DNA of 64,000 nt from CBDIBC01 sp965276635 (GCA_965276635.1 CBDIBC010000005.1:744001-808000); one strand, 5' to 3'. Counted from the stretch's first letter, positions 53,326-62,217 are shown. The notes: a model not told the origin generated them from the sequence alone. A program made the numbers and translations.

Positions 53326-54311
53326 TGGCCAAGGGCGAGCGGGCGATGGTGCCGCCCCTGGCTCCCAGCTCGTACTACGGGCGACCGGTCCTCAAGGCGC
53401 CCACCTGGCGGTGGCCGATCCCGGCGTACCTCTTCAGCGGTGGCCTGGCCGCCGGGACCGCGCTGGTGGGCGCCGGCGCCCGCCTGCAGGGCGACCGCCG
53501 GCTGGCCGATCGGGCCACGGCCGCGACCCTGGGCGCGGTGGTGACGAGCACCGGCTTCCTGATCCACGATCTCGGCCGGCCGTCCCGGTTCCACCACATG
53601 CTGCGGGTGGCCAAGCCCACGTCGCCGATGAGCGTTGGCACCTGGATATTCTCCGGCTTCTCCGGCCTGGTGGCTGCCGCGGCGGGGGCAGCGATCGGCG
53701 AACGGTATGGCCTGATCCCGCCCCGTTTGGCCGGACCGGCGCGCACCGGAGCCCAGCTGGCCGCCGGGATGGTGGCACCGGCGCTGGCCACCTATACGGC
53801 GGTCCTGGTGGCGGACACCGCGGTGCCCTCGTGGCACCACGCCCGCCGTGAGCTGCCGTGGATCTTCGCCGGCAGCGCGGCGGCGTCGGGCGGAGCGGCC
53901 GGCGTGCTGCTCGACCTGATCCCGGGACCGGCGGTCGGGGCCGGAGCCGCCCGCCGCCTGGCCCTGGCCGGTGCGGCCGTGGAGCTGGCCGGCGACGTCG
54001 CCATGCACCGCCGGCTGGAGGCGGTGGCGACGGGCGACCCCGATGCGCCCGATGTGGCGATGCCCCTGCGAACCGGGCGCGGCGGGCGTCTGAGCCGGGC
54101 GGCTCGGGCGTGCACCGGGATCGGCGCCGGCCTGCTCGCGGCCGCACCCCGGCGGCGGTCCGGCCGGGCCGTCGGCGCCGTCGGCCTCCTGGCCGGGGCT
54201 GCCCTGGAGCGCTTCGCCATCGTGGCCGCCGGCCGGGTCTCGGCGGCCGACCCCGCCTACACCGTCGGCCCCCAGCGCGCCGGGTTGGTGCCGGTTGGAC
54301 GGTCCACTTAA
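53325..54311 (+). CDS. NrfD/PsrC-like membrane subunit
   Basis: Polysulfide-reductase-type integral membrane protein, 328 residues, ATG sharing its first base with the fdhB stop (TGATGG). Start region RWPIPAYLFSGGLAAGTALV is the typical NrfD first helix with the conserved G-G-x-A-A-G. Then STGFLIHDLGRPSRFHHML, MSVGTWIFSGFSG and HHARRELPWIFAGSAAASGG follow. It contains about eight hydrophobic segments and no haem-ligand pair of the FdnI type. It is inferred to pass formate electrons to the menaquinone pool. Confidence 0.88.
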   Translation: MAKGERAMVPPLAPSSYYGRPVLKAPTWRWPIPAYLFSGGLAAGTALVGAGARLQGDRRLADRATAATLGAVVTSTGFLIHDLGRPSRFHHMLRVAKPTSPMSVGTWIFSGFSGLVAAAAGAAIGERYGLIPPRLAGPARTGAQLAAGMVAPALATYTAVLVADTAVPSWHHARRELPWIFAGSAAASGGAAGVLLDLIPGPAVGAGAARRLALAGAAVELAGDVAMHRRLEAVATGDPDAPDVAMPLRTGRGGRLSRAARACTGIGAGLLAAAPRRRSGRAVGAVGLLAGAALERFAIVAAGRVSAADPAYTVGPQRAGLVPVGRST

Positions 54312-54314
54312 TGT
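54285..54314 (+). promoter_or_regulatory. ctaC promoter overlapping the nrfD-like stop
   Basis: -35 TTGGTG (54285-54290), 18-nt spacer, -10 TAATGT (54309-54314), then 7 nt to the GTG at 54322: a leaderless promoter placed inside the end of the preceding gene, whose TAA stop is part of the -10. It would let the oxidase genes be expressed apart from formate dehydrogenase. Confidence 0.5.
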
Positions 54315-54321
54315 GGCGCCA

Positions 54322-55053
54322 GTGAGCAGCCTCCCCACGCACCTGCTGGCCACCGAGTTCGGCTCGCCGAACGGTGTCACCAGCACGGACAACAACGTGC
54401 ACACGCTCTGGCACCTCACCTACTACATCGGCATCCCCCTCGCCGCCATCGTGGTCGGCGGGATCGCCTGGTCGCTGCTGCGCTACCGGCGCAAGCCCGG
54501 CGACGACGTGCCGGCGCAGTTCCAGTACCACATCCCGATCGAGGCGGCCTACACGATCATCCCGATCATCCTGGTCGCCGTGATCTTCGGCTTCATCTAC
54601 GGCCGGGAGAACACGATCGACCACGTCTCGAAGACGCCGGCGGTGAAGATCAGGGTCGACGGCTTCCAGTGGGGCTGGAAGTTCACCTACCCGAACGGCC
54701 ACCAGGAGGTCGGGAGCATCTCGTCCCAGCCGAACATCAACTCCCAGCTGGGCCTCCCTATTCTGTACATGCCAGCGGGAGAGACGGTGCAGTTCCAGCT
54801 GGTGGCCGACGACGTGAACCACGGCTTCTACATCCCCGAGTTCCTCATGCAGCGCGACATGATCCCGGGGATCAACAACGTCATCGACATCAACGTGAAG
54901 AAGCCCCATCAGCTCTACGGTGAGTGCAACCAGCTGTGCGGCACCTACCACTCATATATGCGTTTCGAGGTCGACGTCATGAGCAAGGCGGACTACAACA
55001 CCTGGTACGCACATCAGCCGGCCGGATCCATCACGCAAGCACGGAGCGCATAG
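54322..55053 (+). CDS. ctaC: Cytochrome c oxidase subunit II
   Basis: 243 residues from the GTG 54322, chosen for the -10 at 7 nt. Two TM helices (YYIGIPLAAIVVGGIAWSLL and AAYTIIPIILVAVIFGFIYG) precede the cupredoxin domain with DGFQWGWKFTYPNG. CuA ligands: H167 (DVNHGFYIPEF), C202, C206, H210, M213 in ECNQLCGTYHSYM. Position 204 is Q where nearly all family members have E (C-x-E-x-C), a residue that also binds the Mg site. No obvious lipoprotein signal is seen. Followed at once by ctaD. Confidence 0.93.
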   Translation: MSSLPTHLLATEFGSPNGVTSTDNNVHTLWHLTYYIGIPLAAIVVGGIAWSLLRYRRKPGDDVPAQFQYHIPIEAAYTIIPIILVAVIFGFIYGRENTIDHVSKTPAVKIRVDGFQWGWKFTYPNGHQEVGSISSQPNINSQLGLPILYMPAGETVQFQLVADDVNHGFYIPEFLMQRDMIPGINNVIDINVKKPHQLYGECNQLCGTYHSYMRFEVDVMSKADYNTWYAHQPAGSITQARSA

Positions 55054-56732
55054 TGACCCTGATCCAGGACCCCCCCGCAGGCGGCGGCGCCCCCCATACC
55101 GAACCACTGACCGAGGTCGTCTACGGCCCGCGGCCGCGCGGTTGGGTGCGCTTCATCACCTCGACCGATCACAAGCAGATCGGCATCAACTACATGGTGA
55201 CGGCGTTCATCGGGCTCCTGGTCGCGGGCCTGTTGGCCGAGGGCATGCGCACCCAGCTCTCGGTGCCGAACAACAACGTGCTGAGCCTGAACACCTACAA
55301 CCAGTTCGTCACCATGCACGGGACGATCATGCTGTTCGTCTTCCTGGGGCCGTTCGGCTTCGCCGGGCTGGGGAACTACCTGATCCCGCTCATGATCGGC
55401 GCTCCGGATATGGCGTTCCCCCGGTTCAACAACCTGTCGTTCTGGCTGTACCTGTCCGGGTTCGTCCTCCTGGCCATGAGCTTCTTGACCAACAACGGCG
55501 CGGCCGACTTCGGCTGGTTCGGCTATGCGCCACTCACGTCGGCCATCCATTCGCCGGGGCCAGGGGCGGACATGTGGATACTGGGTGTGGCGCTCACCGG
55601 TTTCTCCGGGATCTTCACCGCCATCAACATCATCACCACCGTCTTCTGCCTGCGCGCCCCGGGCATGGTCATGTTCCGCATGCCGATCATGGTGTGGAAC
55701 GAGCTGGTCACCATGTTCCTCCTCCTCCTGGCGTTCCCGGTGCTCACCGCGGCGATGGCGCTGCTCTACGCCGACAGGCACCTGAACACCCACTTCTTCG
55801 ACCCGCTCCACGGCGGGCAACCGATCCTGTGGCAGAACCTGTTCTGGTTCTTCGGCCATCCGGAGGTGTACATCCTGGCCCTCCCCTACTTCGGCATCGT
55901 CACGGAGATCTTCGCCACCATGTCCCGCAAGCCGGTGTTCGGCTACAAGGGCATGATCGCGGCCACGCTCTCCATCGGCGCCCTGTCCATGGGCGTCTGG
56001 GCCCACCACATGTACACCACCGGCGCGGTGCTGTTGCCGTTCTTCGCGGCAACCTCCTTGTTGATCGCCGTGCCCACCGGCATCAAGTTCTTCAACTGGA
56101 TAGGCACCATCTGGCGGGGCAGCATCACGTTGAACACCCCCATGCTGTTCTCCATCGGCTTCCTGCTCATGTTCCTCTTCGGCGGCTTCACGGGGGTGGT
56201 CCTGGCCCAGCCGCCACTGGACTTCCAGCTGCACAACACCTATTTCATCGTCGCCCACTTCCACTACGTGATGTTCGGCGGGTCGACCTTCGCCGCCTTC
56301 GCCGGGATCTACTACTGGTACCCGAAGTTCACTGGCCGGAAGCTGGACGAGCGCTGGGGGAAGCTCAGCTTCGTCCTCATGCTCATCGGCTTCAACCTGA
56401 CCTTCTTCCCGCAGCACGATCTGGGCCTGCGGGGCATGGGTCGGCGGGTGGCGACCTACCCGGACAACATGGGCTGGAACTTCCAGAACATGCTGTCGTC
56501 GATCGGCGCCTACATCCTGGGCGTCGGGGTCATCCCCACCATCTGGAACATGTTCCACAGCTACCGCAAGGGTGAGATCGCCGGCGACAACCCGTGGGAC
56601 GGCCAGACGTTGGAGTGGGCGTGCTCGTCGCCGCCGCCCGACCACAACTTCGAGTCGCTGCCCCCCATCCGCTCGGAGCGGCCGCTGTGGGACGCCAACC
56701 ACCCGGACTCGCTCACCAAGGTCGGCCACTGA
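55053..56732 (+). CDS. ctaD: Cytochrome c oxidase subunit I
   Basis: Catalytic subunit with haem a and the haem a3-CuB site. 559 residues from the GTG 55053, sharing a base with the ctaC TAG. Marks: STDHKQIGINYMVTAFIG, TMHGTIMLFVFLGPFGFAGL (haem a ligand H), WFFGHPEVYILALPYFG (CuB H and cross-linked Y, with the proton-pathway E), GVWAHHMYTTG (CuB H-H), and VAHFHYVMFGG (haem a3/haem a histidines). An A-type oxidase; the last ~60 residues are polar and face the cytoplasm. Confidence 0.97.
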   Translation: MTLIQDPPAGGGAPHTEPLTEVVYGPRPRGWVRFITSTDHKQIGINYMVTAFIGLLVAGLLAEGMRTQLSVPNNNVLSLNTYNQFVTMHGTIMLFVFLGPFGFAGLGNYLIPLMIGAPDMAFPRFNNLSFWLYLSGFVLLAMSFLTNNGAADFGWFGYAPLTSAIHSPGPGADMWILGVALTGFSGIFTAINIITTVFCLRAPGMVMFRMPIMVWNELVTMFLLLLAFPVLTAAMALLYADRHLNTHFFDPLHGGQPILWQNLFWFFGHPEVYILALPYFGIVTEIFATMSRKPVFGYKGMIAATLSIGALSMGVWAHHMYTTGAVLLPFFAATSLLIAVPTGIKFFNWIGTIWRGSITLNTPMLFSIGFLLMFLFGGFTGVVLAQPPLDFQLHNTYFIVAHFHYVMFGGSTFAAFAGIYYWYPKFTGRKLDERWGKLSFVLMLIGFNLTFFPQHDLGLRGMGRRVATYPDNMGWNFQNMLSSIGAYILGVGVIPTIWNMFHSYRKGEIAGDNPWDGQTLEWACSSPPPDHNFESLPPIRSERPLWDANHPDSLTKVGH

Positions 56733-56733
56733 C

Positions 56734-56775
56734 ATGAAGGTCGAGTCATGAAGGTCGAGTCATGAAGGTCGAGTG
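56734..56775 (+). repeat. 14-bp tandem repeat at the ctaF start (mini-ORF ladder)
   Basis: ATGAAGGTCGAGTC occurs at 56734-56747 and 56748-56761, and the third copy is the real gene start at 56762. The first two ATGs each open a five-codon frame (M-K-V-E-S-stop) whose TGA overlaps the next ATG as ATGA. Each unit carries AAGG about 8 nt before the next ATG. Confidence 0.92.
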
Positions 56776-57232
56776 GCGCACCGCCATCGGTGCCGCGTTC
56801 CTGCTGGCTGTGGGCTGCATCGTGTATGCGTTCCTCATCAAGGACCCCTCGGAGCAGGCCGGGGTCATGATGCTCCTCTTCGGTGGGGCCGCCTACCTGA
56901 TGCTCGGGTCGTTCCTGATCCTGCAGTGGCTGCGCCGCCACAAGATCCCTCGGCCCGAGGACAACAGCGAAGGCACCTACGAGGAGGTGGCCGGCGAGTC
57001 CATCGCCTACTTCCCGTCGGCCAGCCTGTGGCCGGCCGGCATCGGCCTCGGCGCCACCATGATCGCCGTGGCCCTGATCTTCGGGAACTGGTACTTCATC
57101 ATCGCCCTGCCCCTCCTCCTCGGCTCCATCATCGGCTACGCCGTCGAGGCCGAGGCCGGCTTCGAGGTCCAGGAGCACCTGACCGAAACTGAGGCGGACG
57201 AGGCCCGCACCCCGACGCACCGGGAGCGCTGA
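56762..57232 (+). CDS. ctaF: Cytochrome c oxidase subunit IV (CtaF)
   Basis: Actinobacteria-specific fourth oxidase subunit. 156 residues: VEWRTAIGAAFLLAVGCIVY, then a second helix MMLLFGGAAYLMLGSFLILQ, a loop RPEDNSEGTYEEVAGESIAY, and two C-terminal helices (LWPAGIGLGATMIAVALIFG and WYFIIALPLLLGSIIGYAVE), four in all, as in mycobacterial CtaF. The start codon is the third rung of a 14-bp repeat ladder. Confidence 0.9.
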   Translation: MKVEWRTAIGAAFLLAVGCIVYAFLIKDPSEQAGVMMLLFGGAAYLMLGSFLILQWLRRHKIPRPEDNSEGTYEEVAGESIAYFPSASLWPAGIGLGATMIAVALIFGNWYFIIALPLLLGSIIGYAVEAEAGFEVQEHLTETEADEARTPTHRER

Positions 57233-57250
57233 GCCGGGAGCGGTCGCGGC

Positions 57251-57760
57251 GTGACCAACCACCGGCCGACCCCTTCCCCTCCGCCGCAGCTGCACCTCGA
57301 CGCCTTGGTGGCGGTGGCCGTCGGAGGGCTCTTCGGTGCCGCGGCCCGCCAGGCCGTCGAGCAAGGGCTGCCCACCGCACCCGCCGCGTTCCCCCTCACC
57401 ACCGTCCTCATCAACCTGGTCGGGGCCCTGCTCCTCGGTGCGCTCCTCGAGGGCCTGGCCCGCGCCGGCGACGACCGCGGGAGGCGGCGGCGCATCCGGC
57501 TGGTCGCCGGAACCGGCTTCCTCGGCGCGTTCACCACATACAGCACGTTCGCCATCGAAGCGGATCTCCTGGTCCACGCCGGCCATCCCCTGCGCGCCGC
57601 CCTGTACGTCGCCGTCACCGTGGCGGCCGGCCTGGTCACGGTCGTCGCCGGTATCGCCGTCGCCGCCGGGGGCCATCGCCGGCGGGCCGCCCGCCTCCCT
57701 CTCGATCCCGACATCGACGCGAGCGTCGACCGCGACCCCGGGGCCGGGAGGTCACAGTGA
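57251..57760 (+). CDS. crcB: Fluoride channel Fluc/CrcB, subunit 1
   Basis: Fluoride exporter half. 169 residues from a GTG 19 bp after ctaF. Four TM segments; marks are AVAVGGLFGAAARQAVEQG, LTTVLINLVGALLLGALLEG (the pore N) and GTGFLGAFTTYSTFAIEADL (Phe-box and Thr/Ser track). A longer polar loop and an arginine-rich tail distinguish it from its partner. The two-gene arrangement implies a heterodimer of opposite orientation. Confidence 0.93.
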   Translation: MTNHRPTPSPPPQLHLDALVAVAVGGLFGAAARQAVEQGLPTAPAAFPLTTVLINLVGALLLGALLEGLARAGDDRGRRRRIRLVAGTGFLGAFTTYSTFAIEADLLVHAGHPLRAALYVAVTVAAGLVTVVAGIAVAAGGHRRRAARLPLDPDIDASVDRDPGAGRSQ

Positions 57761-58131
57761 GCGCATCGGACGTGGTCTGGGTCGGCCTGGGGGGCAGCGC
57801 CGGTGCCGTGGCCCGCTTCATGCTCGACGGCGCCGTCCGGGCTCGCAGCCAGAGCCGGCTGCCGGTCGGGACGATCACCATCAACGTCACCGGGTCCCTC
57901 GTGCTGGGGGTGCTCACCGGTCTGGTCATGTTCCATGCCGCCCCTTCCGTGCTGGTGACGGTGGCAGGTACCGGGTTTTGCGGCGGCTACACCACCTTCT
58001 CCGCCGCCAGCTTCGAGACGGTCCGCCTGGTGCAGGAGCGGGCCTACGCCACGGCCGCCCAGAACAGCCTGATCACCCTGGCCGGCGCCCTCGGCGCCGG
58101 CGCCCTCGGCTTGCTGCTCACGTCTTGGTGA
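57757..58131 (+). CDS. crcB: Fluoride channel Fluc/CrcB, subunit 2
   Basis: 124 residues; GTG overlaps the first crcB stop as GTGA. Core: VWVGLGGSAGAVARFMLDGA, PVGTITINVTGSLVLGVLTG (pore N), VAGTGFCGGYTTFSAASFET (Phe and Thr/Ser box). Tight overlap with the first copy supports a 1:1 heterodimer. No fluoride riboswitch is visible upstream of the pair, so expression probably follows the ctaCDF transcript. Confidence 0.94.
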   Translation: MSASDVVWVGLGGSAGAVARFMLDGAVRARSQSRLPVGTITINVTGSLVLGVLTGLVMFHAAPSVLVTVAGTGFCGGYTTFSAASFETVRLVQERAYATAAQNSLITLAGALGAGALGLLLTSW

Positions 58132-58178
58132 AGGCACCCCGGCCTGGCGTCAGCCCCGGTCGGGCGACAGCCTCTCGA

Positions 58179-59468
58179 TCACGTGGTCGGCAGCTGGCTG
58201 GCGAGCGACCGGCCGCCGAAGAGCCGCCAGGTGACGACGGCGACGACCGCGGTGACAACCGCGCCCACCACGAACGCCGATCGGAGGCCGCCGACGGCGG
58301 CGACGGCGCCGCCCACCAGCGCCCCGACCGGGCTGGCCCCCATCCCCACGACCCGGAAGGCGCTGACCACTCGACCCATCATGGCGTCAGGGATGAGCGC
58401 CTGACGCAGGGAGACGGCGACCACGCTGAAGAGCACGGCGGCGAACGACAGCAGGGCCAGGCCGACGGCGCAGATTGCGGCGTCGGGCGCCAGGCCGGCC
58501 AGGAGGATCCCCCCGGCCAGGACGACCAGCGACGAGCGCAGAACGCCGGAGCGGCCCAGGCGGCGGGCCAGGGGCGTGGCCGTGAGGGACGCGGCGACAC
58601 CGCCGACGGCCATGGTGGCGAGCAGCAACCCGTAGCCGCGGGCGTGCACACCGAAGCGGCGCTCGGCCAGCAGGACCAGGACGGCTTCGGCCATGCCGAG
58701 GGCCAGGTTGGTGGCGCCGATGGCCAGGGCCAGGCTGCGCAGGAAGGGATGGTGGGCCAGCCAGGCGATGCCCTCGGCCACGGCCCGCCGCAGCGGGATC
58801 TGCTCGGCACCGCCCGGGCGGCCGGGCTCGGCGGCCGGATCTCCATCATCGACGGGGGCCGCCGCCCGGTAGCGGCCGGGCAGCGAGGCCACCAGGGCGG
58901 CACTGGCGGCGAAGCTGACCGCGTCCAGGGCGAACGGGAGCGAGGTGGCCAGCGCGAAGCAGACGCCGCCGAGCGCCGGTCCGGCGAACTGCTCGCCGAC
59001 CACCTCGGCCCCGTACAGCCGGGCGTTGGCCCGGCCCAGTCGGACGTCCCCGGTCCCGACCAGGGCCGGCACCATGGCCTGTGAGGCGCCGTCGAAGAGG
59101 GTGGTGCCCACCCCGATGGCCGCCGCGAACAGGGCCAGGCTCCATATCTGGACGGCACCCTGGATGACGGCCAGGGCCAGCCCGCCCACCACCAGGGTGC
59201 GAACGCCGTCGGTGACCCACATGACGCGGCGCCGGTCACTGCGATCGATGACGGCGCCGCCCAGCAGCCCGAACAGCAGCCACGGGGCGGTGCCCGCGGC
59301 GGTGACGACGGAGACCAGCAGCGGTCGGGTGGTCAGTCGGGTGGCGAGGAGCGGGAAGGCGGCGATGGCCAGCCCGTTCCCGATGGTCGACACGGCGGAC
59401 GCAGACAGCAGCAGGCCGAAGGAGCGGCCCAGGCCGCGCCGGTCCCGTCCCGCCTGTACTGCGCCCAC
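58179..59468 (-). CDS. MFS transporter (MFS_3/EntS-like, 12 TM)
   Basis: 429 residues. FGLLLSASAVSTIGNGLAIA, the intracellular loop GGAVIDRSDRRRVMWVTDGV (motif A-like with the basic cluster), GVGTTLFDGASQAMVPALVG and a second half repeating the pattern (LARRLGRSGVLRSSLVVLAG). It matches the EntS/MFS_3 group that exports siderophores or drugs. Convergent with crcB; no partner gene hints at a substrate. Confidence 0.88.
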   Translation of the reverse strand: MGAVQAGRDRRGLGRSFGLLLSASAVSTIGNGLAIAAFPLLATRLTTRPLLVSVVTAAGTAPWLLFGLLGGAVIDRSDRRRVMWVTDGVRTLVVGGLALAVIQGAVQIWSLALFAAAIGVGTTLFDGASQAMVPALVGTGDVRLGRANARLYGAEVVGEQFAGPALGGVCFALATSLPFALDAVSFAASAALVASLPGRYRAAAPVDDGDPAAEPGRPGGAEQIPLRRAVAEGIAWLAHHPFLRSLALAIGATNLALGMAEAVLVLLAERRFGVHARGYGLLLATMAVGGVAASLTATPLARRLGRSGVLRSSLVVLAGGILLAGLAPDAAICAVGLALLSFAAVLFSVVAVSLRQALIPDAMMGRVVSAFRVVGMGASPVGALVGGAVAAVGGLRSAFVVGAVVTAVVAVVTWRLFGGRSLASQLPTT

Positions 59469-59527
59469 GCGCCATCTCCGTTCCGCTGCAGGACTGTGCT
59501 GTCAGAGGGGTGCTATCAGGGGTGCTG

Positions 59528-61195
59528 CTAGAGCGGGTCGCCGGGCGCGGAGGGCGACCCACCCGCCGAGCTGCCACCGTCACCGGATGCGGAGACGGTC
59601 CGCTCGGCCGGCGAGTCGGCGTCGCCACCGTCACCGTCGCGACCGTTCCCGTCGTGACCGTTCTGGTTGCCGCCATGGCCATTGGCGGCGGCTCGGACGG
59701 GCTCGTCGACCGCGTGGCCGTTCTCGTCGTGGCCGTTCTCGTCGTGGCCGTTCCCGTCGCGACCGTTGCCCGCGTGGTCGTGGTGCTCGCCGACCGTGTG
59801 GTAGGCGCCGTCGACCGTTCGGTAGATGTAGCCACCGACGGGTTTCATGATGATGTGGTTGCCAGTGCGCTGGAGGGCATGGCACGCCTTGTAGGCGATG
59901 ACACCCGACACCACCGGGCCGATGAAGGCGCCGTACTGGAGGATCTCGATGAGGTGCTCGAAGGCAATGTGGAGGTCGGCGCCGAGCAGGTCGGTGGCCG
60001 ACGCCAGGGTGAGGTCGATGAAGAAGGCCAGGCCAGCCACGCCGACGGCGGTGCGGAACGGCTTGTCACGGGGGCGGTCGAGAAGGTTGTGGGCCTCGTG
60101 GTCGTTGTAGATCAGTCGGTCGATGATCGGCCAGGCGAACATCAGGCCGAACACGATGCCAGGGATGAGCAGGCCGGGGAAGAACGGGTCGGCGATCTCG
60201 TGACCCCACGATCGGAACTCCCAGTGCGGCCACAGCCGCACTGCGCCGTCCAGCCAGCCGACGTACCAGTCCGGCTGGGATCCGGCCGACACGGTGTAGG
60301 GATTGTACGGGCCGTACAGCCAGATGGGGTTGATCTGGACGAGGCCGCCGAGGGCGCCCAGGACGGCGAACACCAGCATGAACAGGGCCCCGGACTTGAT
60401 GGCGTACTGCGGCCACAGCCGGCTTCCCTTGATGTTCGTCTCCGTCTTGCCCGGCCCGGGGAAGTCGGTGTGCTTCTGGCGCCAGATGATCATCAGGTGG
60501 ACGGTCAGCAAACCGAGGATCAGCAGCGGGAAGATGAACTCGTGGAGGACGAACAGGCGCGTCAGGAGCGTGGTCCCCGGGAACTGCCCGCCCCACAGGT
60601 TGAGCACCAACCACGTCCCGATCAGGGGTATGGACTCCATGATCGAGTAGACGACCCGCAGGCCGGTGCCCGAGAGCAGGTCGTCGGGCAGCGAGTAGCC
60701 GCTGAAACCCTCGAGCATGACGGACATCAGGAGCAGCAGGCCGATGGTCCAGTTCACCTCGCGCGGCCGGCGGAAGGCCCCGGTGAAGAAGATGCGGCAC
60801 AGGTGGAAGGCGATGGCGGCCATGAACACCACCGCCGCCCAGTGATGGATCTGGCGCATGACCAGGCCGGCACGCACGTCGAACGACAGGTCGAGGACCG
60901 ACTGGTAGGCCAGCGACACGTGCTGGCCGCGCAGCGGACCGTAGCTGCCGTTGTACACGACGCTCTTGTCGGACGGGACGTAGAAGAGGGCCAGGTAGGT
61001 ACCGGTGATCAGCAGGATCACGAAGCAGTACATGGCGATCTCGCCGACCATGAAGGACCAGTGGTCGGGGAAGATCTTGTCGAGGGCGCTCTTCACGAAG
61101 CCAGCAGAGCCGAAGCGGTCGTCCACCTCGTCCAGCGCCTTCTGCTGGAGCGTGAACCGCTTCTCGGCGGCCAGTCGTTCCTCGGTCGTGCTCAT
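59528..61195 (-). CDS. qcrB: Cytochrome bc1 complex cytochrome b subunit with His/Asn/Asp-rich tail
   Basis: Menaquinol oxidation core with two b haems. 555 residues; ATG overlaps the qcrA stop as ATGA. Haem-ligand helices: RQIHHWAAVVFMAAIAFHLC and VLHEFIFPLLILGLLTVHLM, each with two histidines 13-14 apart. PDWYVGWLDGAVRLWPHWEF is the Qo-side PDWY form of the actinobacterial b subunit; LWGGQFPGTTL also fits. After the last helix a ~100-residue tail is rich in H, N, G and D (G-H-D-E-N repeats from a 15-bp duplication near 59714-59760), unlike the shorter tails I would expect. It is predicted cytoplasmic. Confidence 0.95.
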   Translation of the reverse strand: MSTTEERLAAEKRFTLQQKALDEVDDRFGSAGFVKSALDKIFPDHWSFMVGEIAMYCFVILLITGTYLALFYVPSDKSVVYNGSYGPLRGQHVSLAYQSVLDLSFDVRAGLVMRQIHHWAAVVFMAAIAFHLCRIFFTGAFRRPREVNWTIGLLLLMSVMLEGFSGYSLPDDLLSGTGLRVVYSIMESIPLIGTWLVLNLWGGQFPGTTLLTRLFVLHEFIFPLLILGLLTVHLMIIWRQKHTDFPGPGKTETNIKGSRLWPQYAIKSGALFMLVFAVLGALGGLVQINPIWLYGPYNPYTVSAGSQPDWYVGWLDGAVRLWPHWEFRSWGHEIADPFFPGLLIPGIVFGLMFAWPIIDRLIYNDHEAHNLLDRPRDKPFRTAVGVAGLAFFIDLTLASATDLLGADLHIAFEHLIEILQYGAFIGPVVSGVIAYKACHALQRTGNHIIMKPVGGYIYRTVDGAYHTVGEHHDHAGNGRDGNGHDENGHDENGHAVDEPVRAAANGHGGNQNGHDGNGRDGDGGDADSPAERTVSASGDGGSSAGGSPSAPGDPL

Positions 61196-62217
61196 CCGCG
61201 GTTCCAGAAACCAGGGCCCACGGGCTGATCGTAGTCCCCCTGGGCGATGAGATAGCCATCCTGGTCCACCGCCAGGGCCAGCTGCGGCAGCGACCGGGGC
61301 GCCGGTCCGAACACCGGCTTGCAGTCCAGGAGCAGGTCGAAGGTCGACTGGTGGCACGGGCACACCAGCTGGTGGGTCTGCACGTCGTAGAGGCCGACCG
61401 GACACCCGGCGTGGGTGCAGATCTTGGAGAAGGCGACGACCCCGTTGATGATCCAGCTCTCCCGACCGGGCTGGACCCGGAACTTCGCGTTTCCCACGTT
61501 GATCAGCACGGTGGCCGACTGGGCCTGGTCCTGCTGGTTCTCGGGGAAGACGGTGAGGATGCCGTCAGGGTTCACGTCGGTGGGCCGCAGCGGGCGGTTG
61601 TCGATGGTGACCACTCGCACACCCGGGGACCATCCGGTGTGCAGGAGCGTGCCGTGCGGCCGCGGGCCGAGGGATGCGATCGGGAACAGCGCCCCGAGGC
61701 CGAAAACCCCGCCGACCAGTCCGAGCATGCGCAGGAGGAAGGGCCGCCTGGCCATAGGCTCCGTCGCCCGGGTCAGCGACTCGGTGACCGCCTTACGCAT
61801 GTGCGGGCTGGAGCTGGCATGGTGGCCGCGGCTGGCGGTCACCTCCTGGCCGGGGAGCAGGTCCCTGGCCCAGATGACGAGACCGGCGGCCAGACCTCCG
61901 AACCCGAAGAACAGCAGGATCCCCTCGGCCTGGGGCTGGCCGCCCAGCACGTAGGTGAGGGCCAGGCCGATGCCGGCCAGGACCGGGAGCATCCAGCACG
62001 CTGCCACCTTCAGCTCGGCTCTGCGGGCACCGCGGGGATCGTCACGGAAGCGCCACCAGGTGTCGTCTTGGTCGGTGGGGACGTCCTCGGGCCAGGCGTC
62101 GTCGGGTCCCAGGCCGTAATGGGTCGGATCCAACCGCCCGTGCTGGTCCACAGGGCTCGTGGCCGGATGGTGCCCGTCAGCGGGGTGTTCGGCGGGTGAG
62201 TGCTCGGTCGTGGTCAT
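61192..62217 (-). CDS. qcrA: Rieske iron-sulfur subunit
   Basis: 341 residues; ATG overlaps the qcrC stop as ATGA. An N-terminal His/Asp-rich cytoplasmic region (1-70) precedes three TM segments (CWMLPVLAGIGLALTYVLGG, GILLFFGFGGLAAGLVIWAR, LLRMLGLVGGVFGLGALFPI), the actinobacterial three-helix form. The 2Fe-2S site is CTHAGCPVGLYD with CPCHQSTFD: C and H of each pair bind iron, and the outer cysteines form the disulfide. Confidence 0.96.
   Translation of the reverse strand: MTTTEHSPAEHPADGHHPATSPVDQHGRLDPTHYGLGPDDAWPEDVPTDQDDTWWRFRDDPRGARRAELKVAACWMLPVLAGIGLALTYVLGGQPQAEGILLFFGFGGLAAGLVIWARDLLPGQEVTASRGHHASSSPHMRKAVTESLTRATEPMARRPFLLRMLGLVGGVFGLGALFPIASLGPRPHGTLLHTGWSPGVRVVTIDNRPLRPTDVNPDGILTVFPENQQDQAQSATVLINVGNAKFRVQPGRESWIINGVVAFSKICTHAGCPVGLYDVQTHQLVCPCHQSTFDLLLDCKPVFGPAPRSLPQLALAVDQDGYLIAQGDYDQPVGPGFWNRG

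Noticed and set aside
57233..57250. Fluoride riboswitch before crcB
   Set aside because: Only 18 bp separate ctaF and crcB, too short for a crcB-motif RNA.
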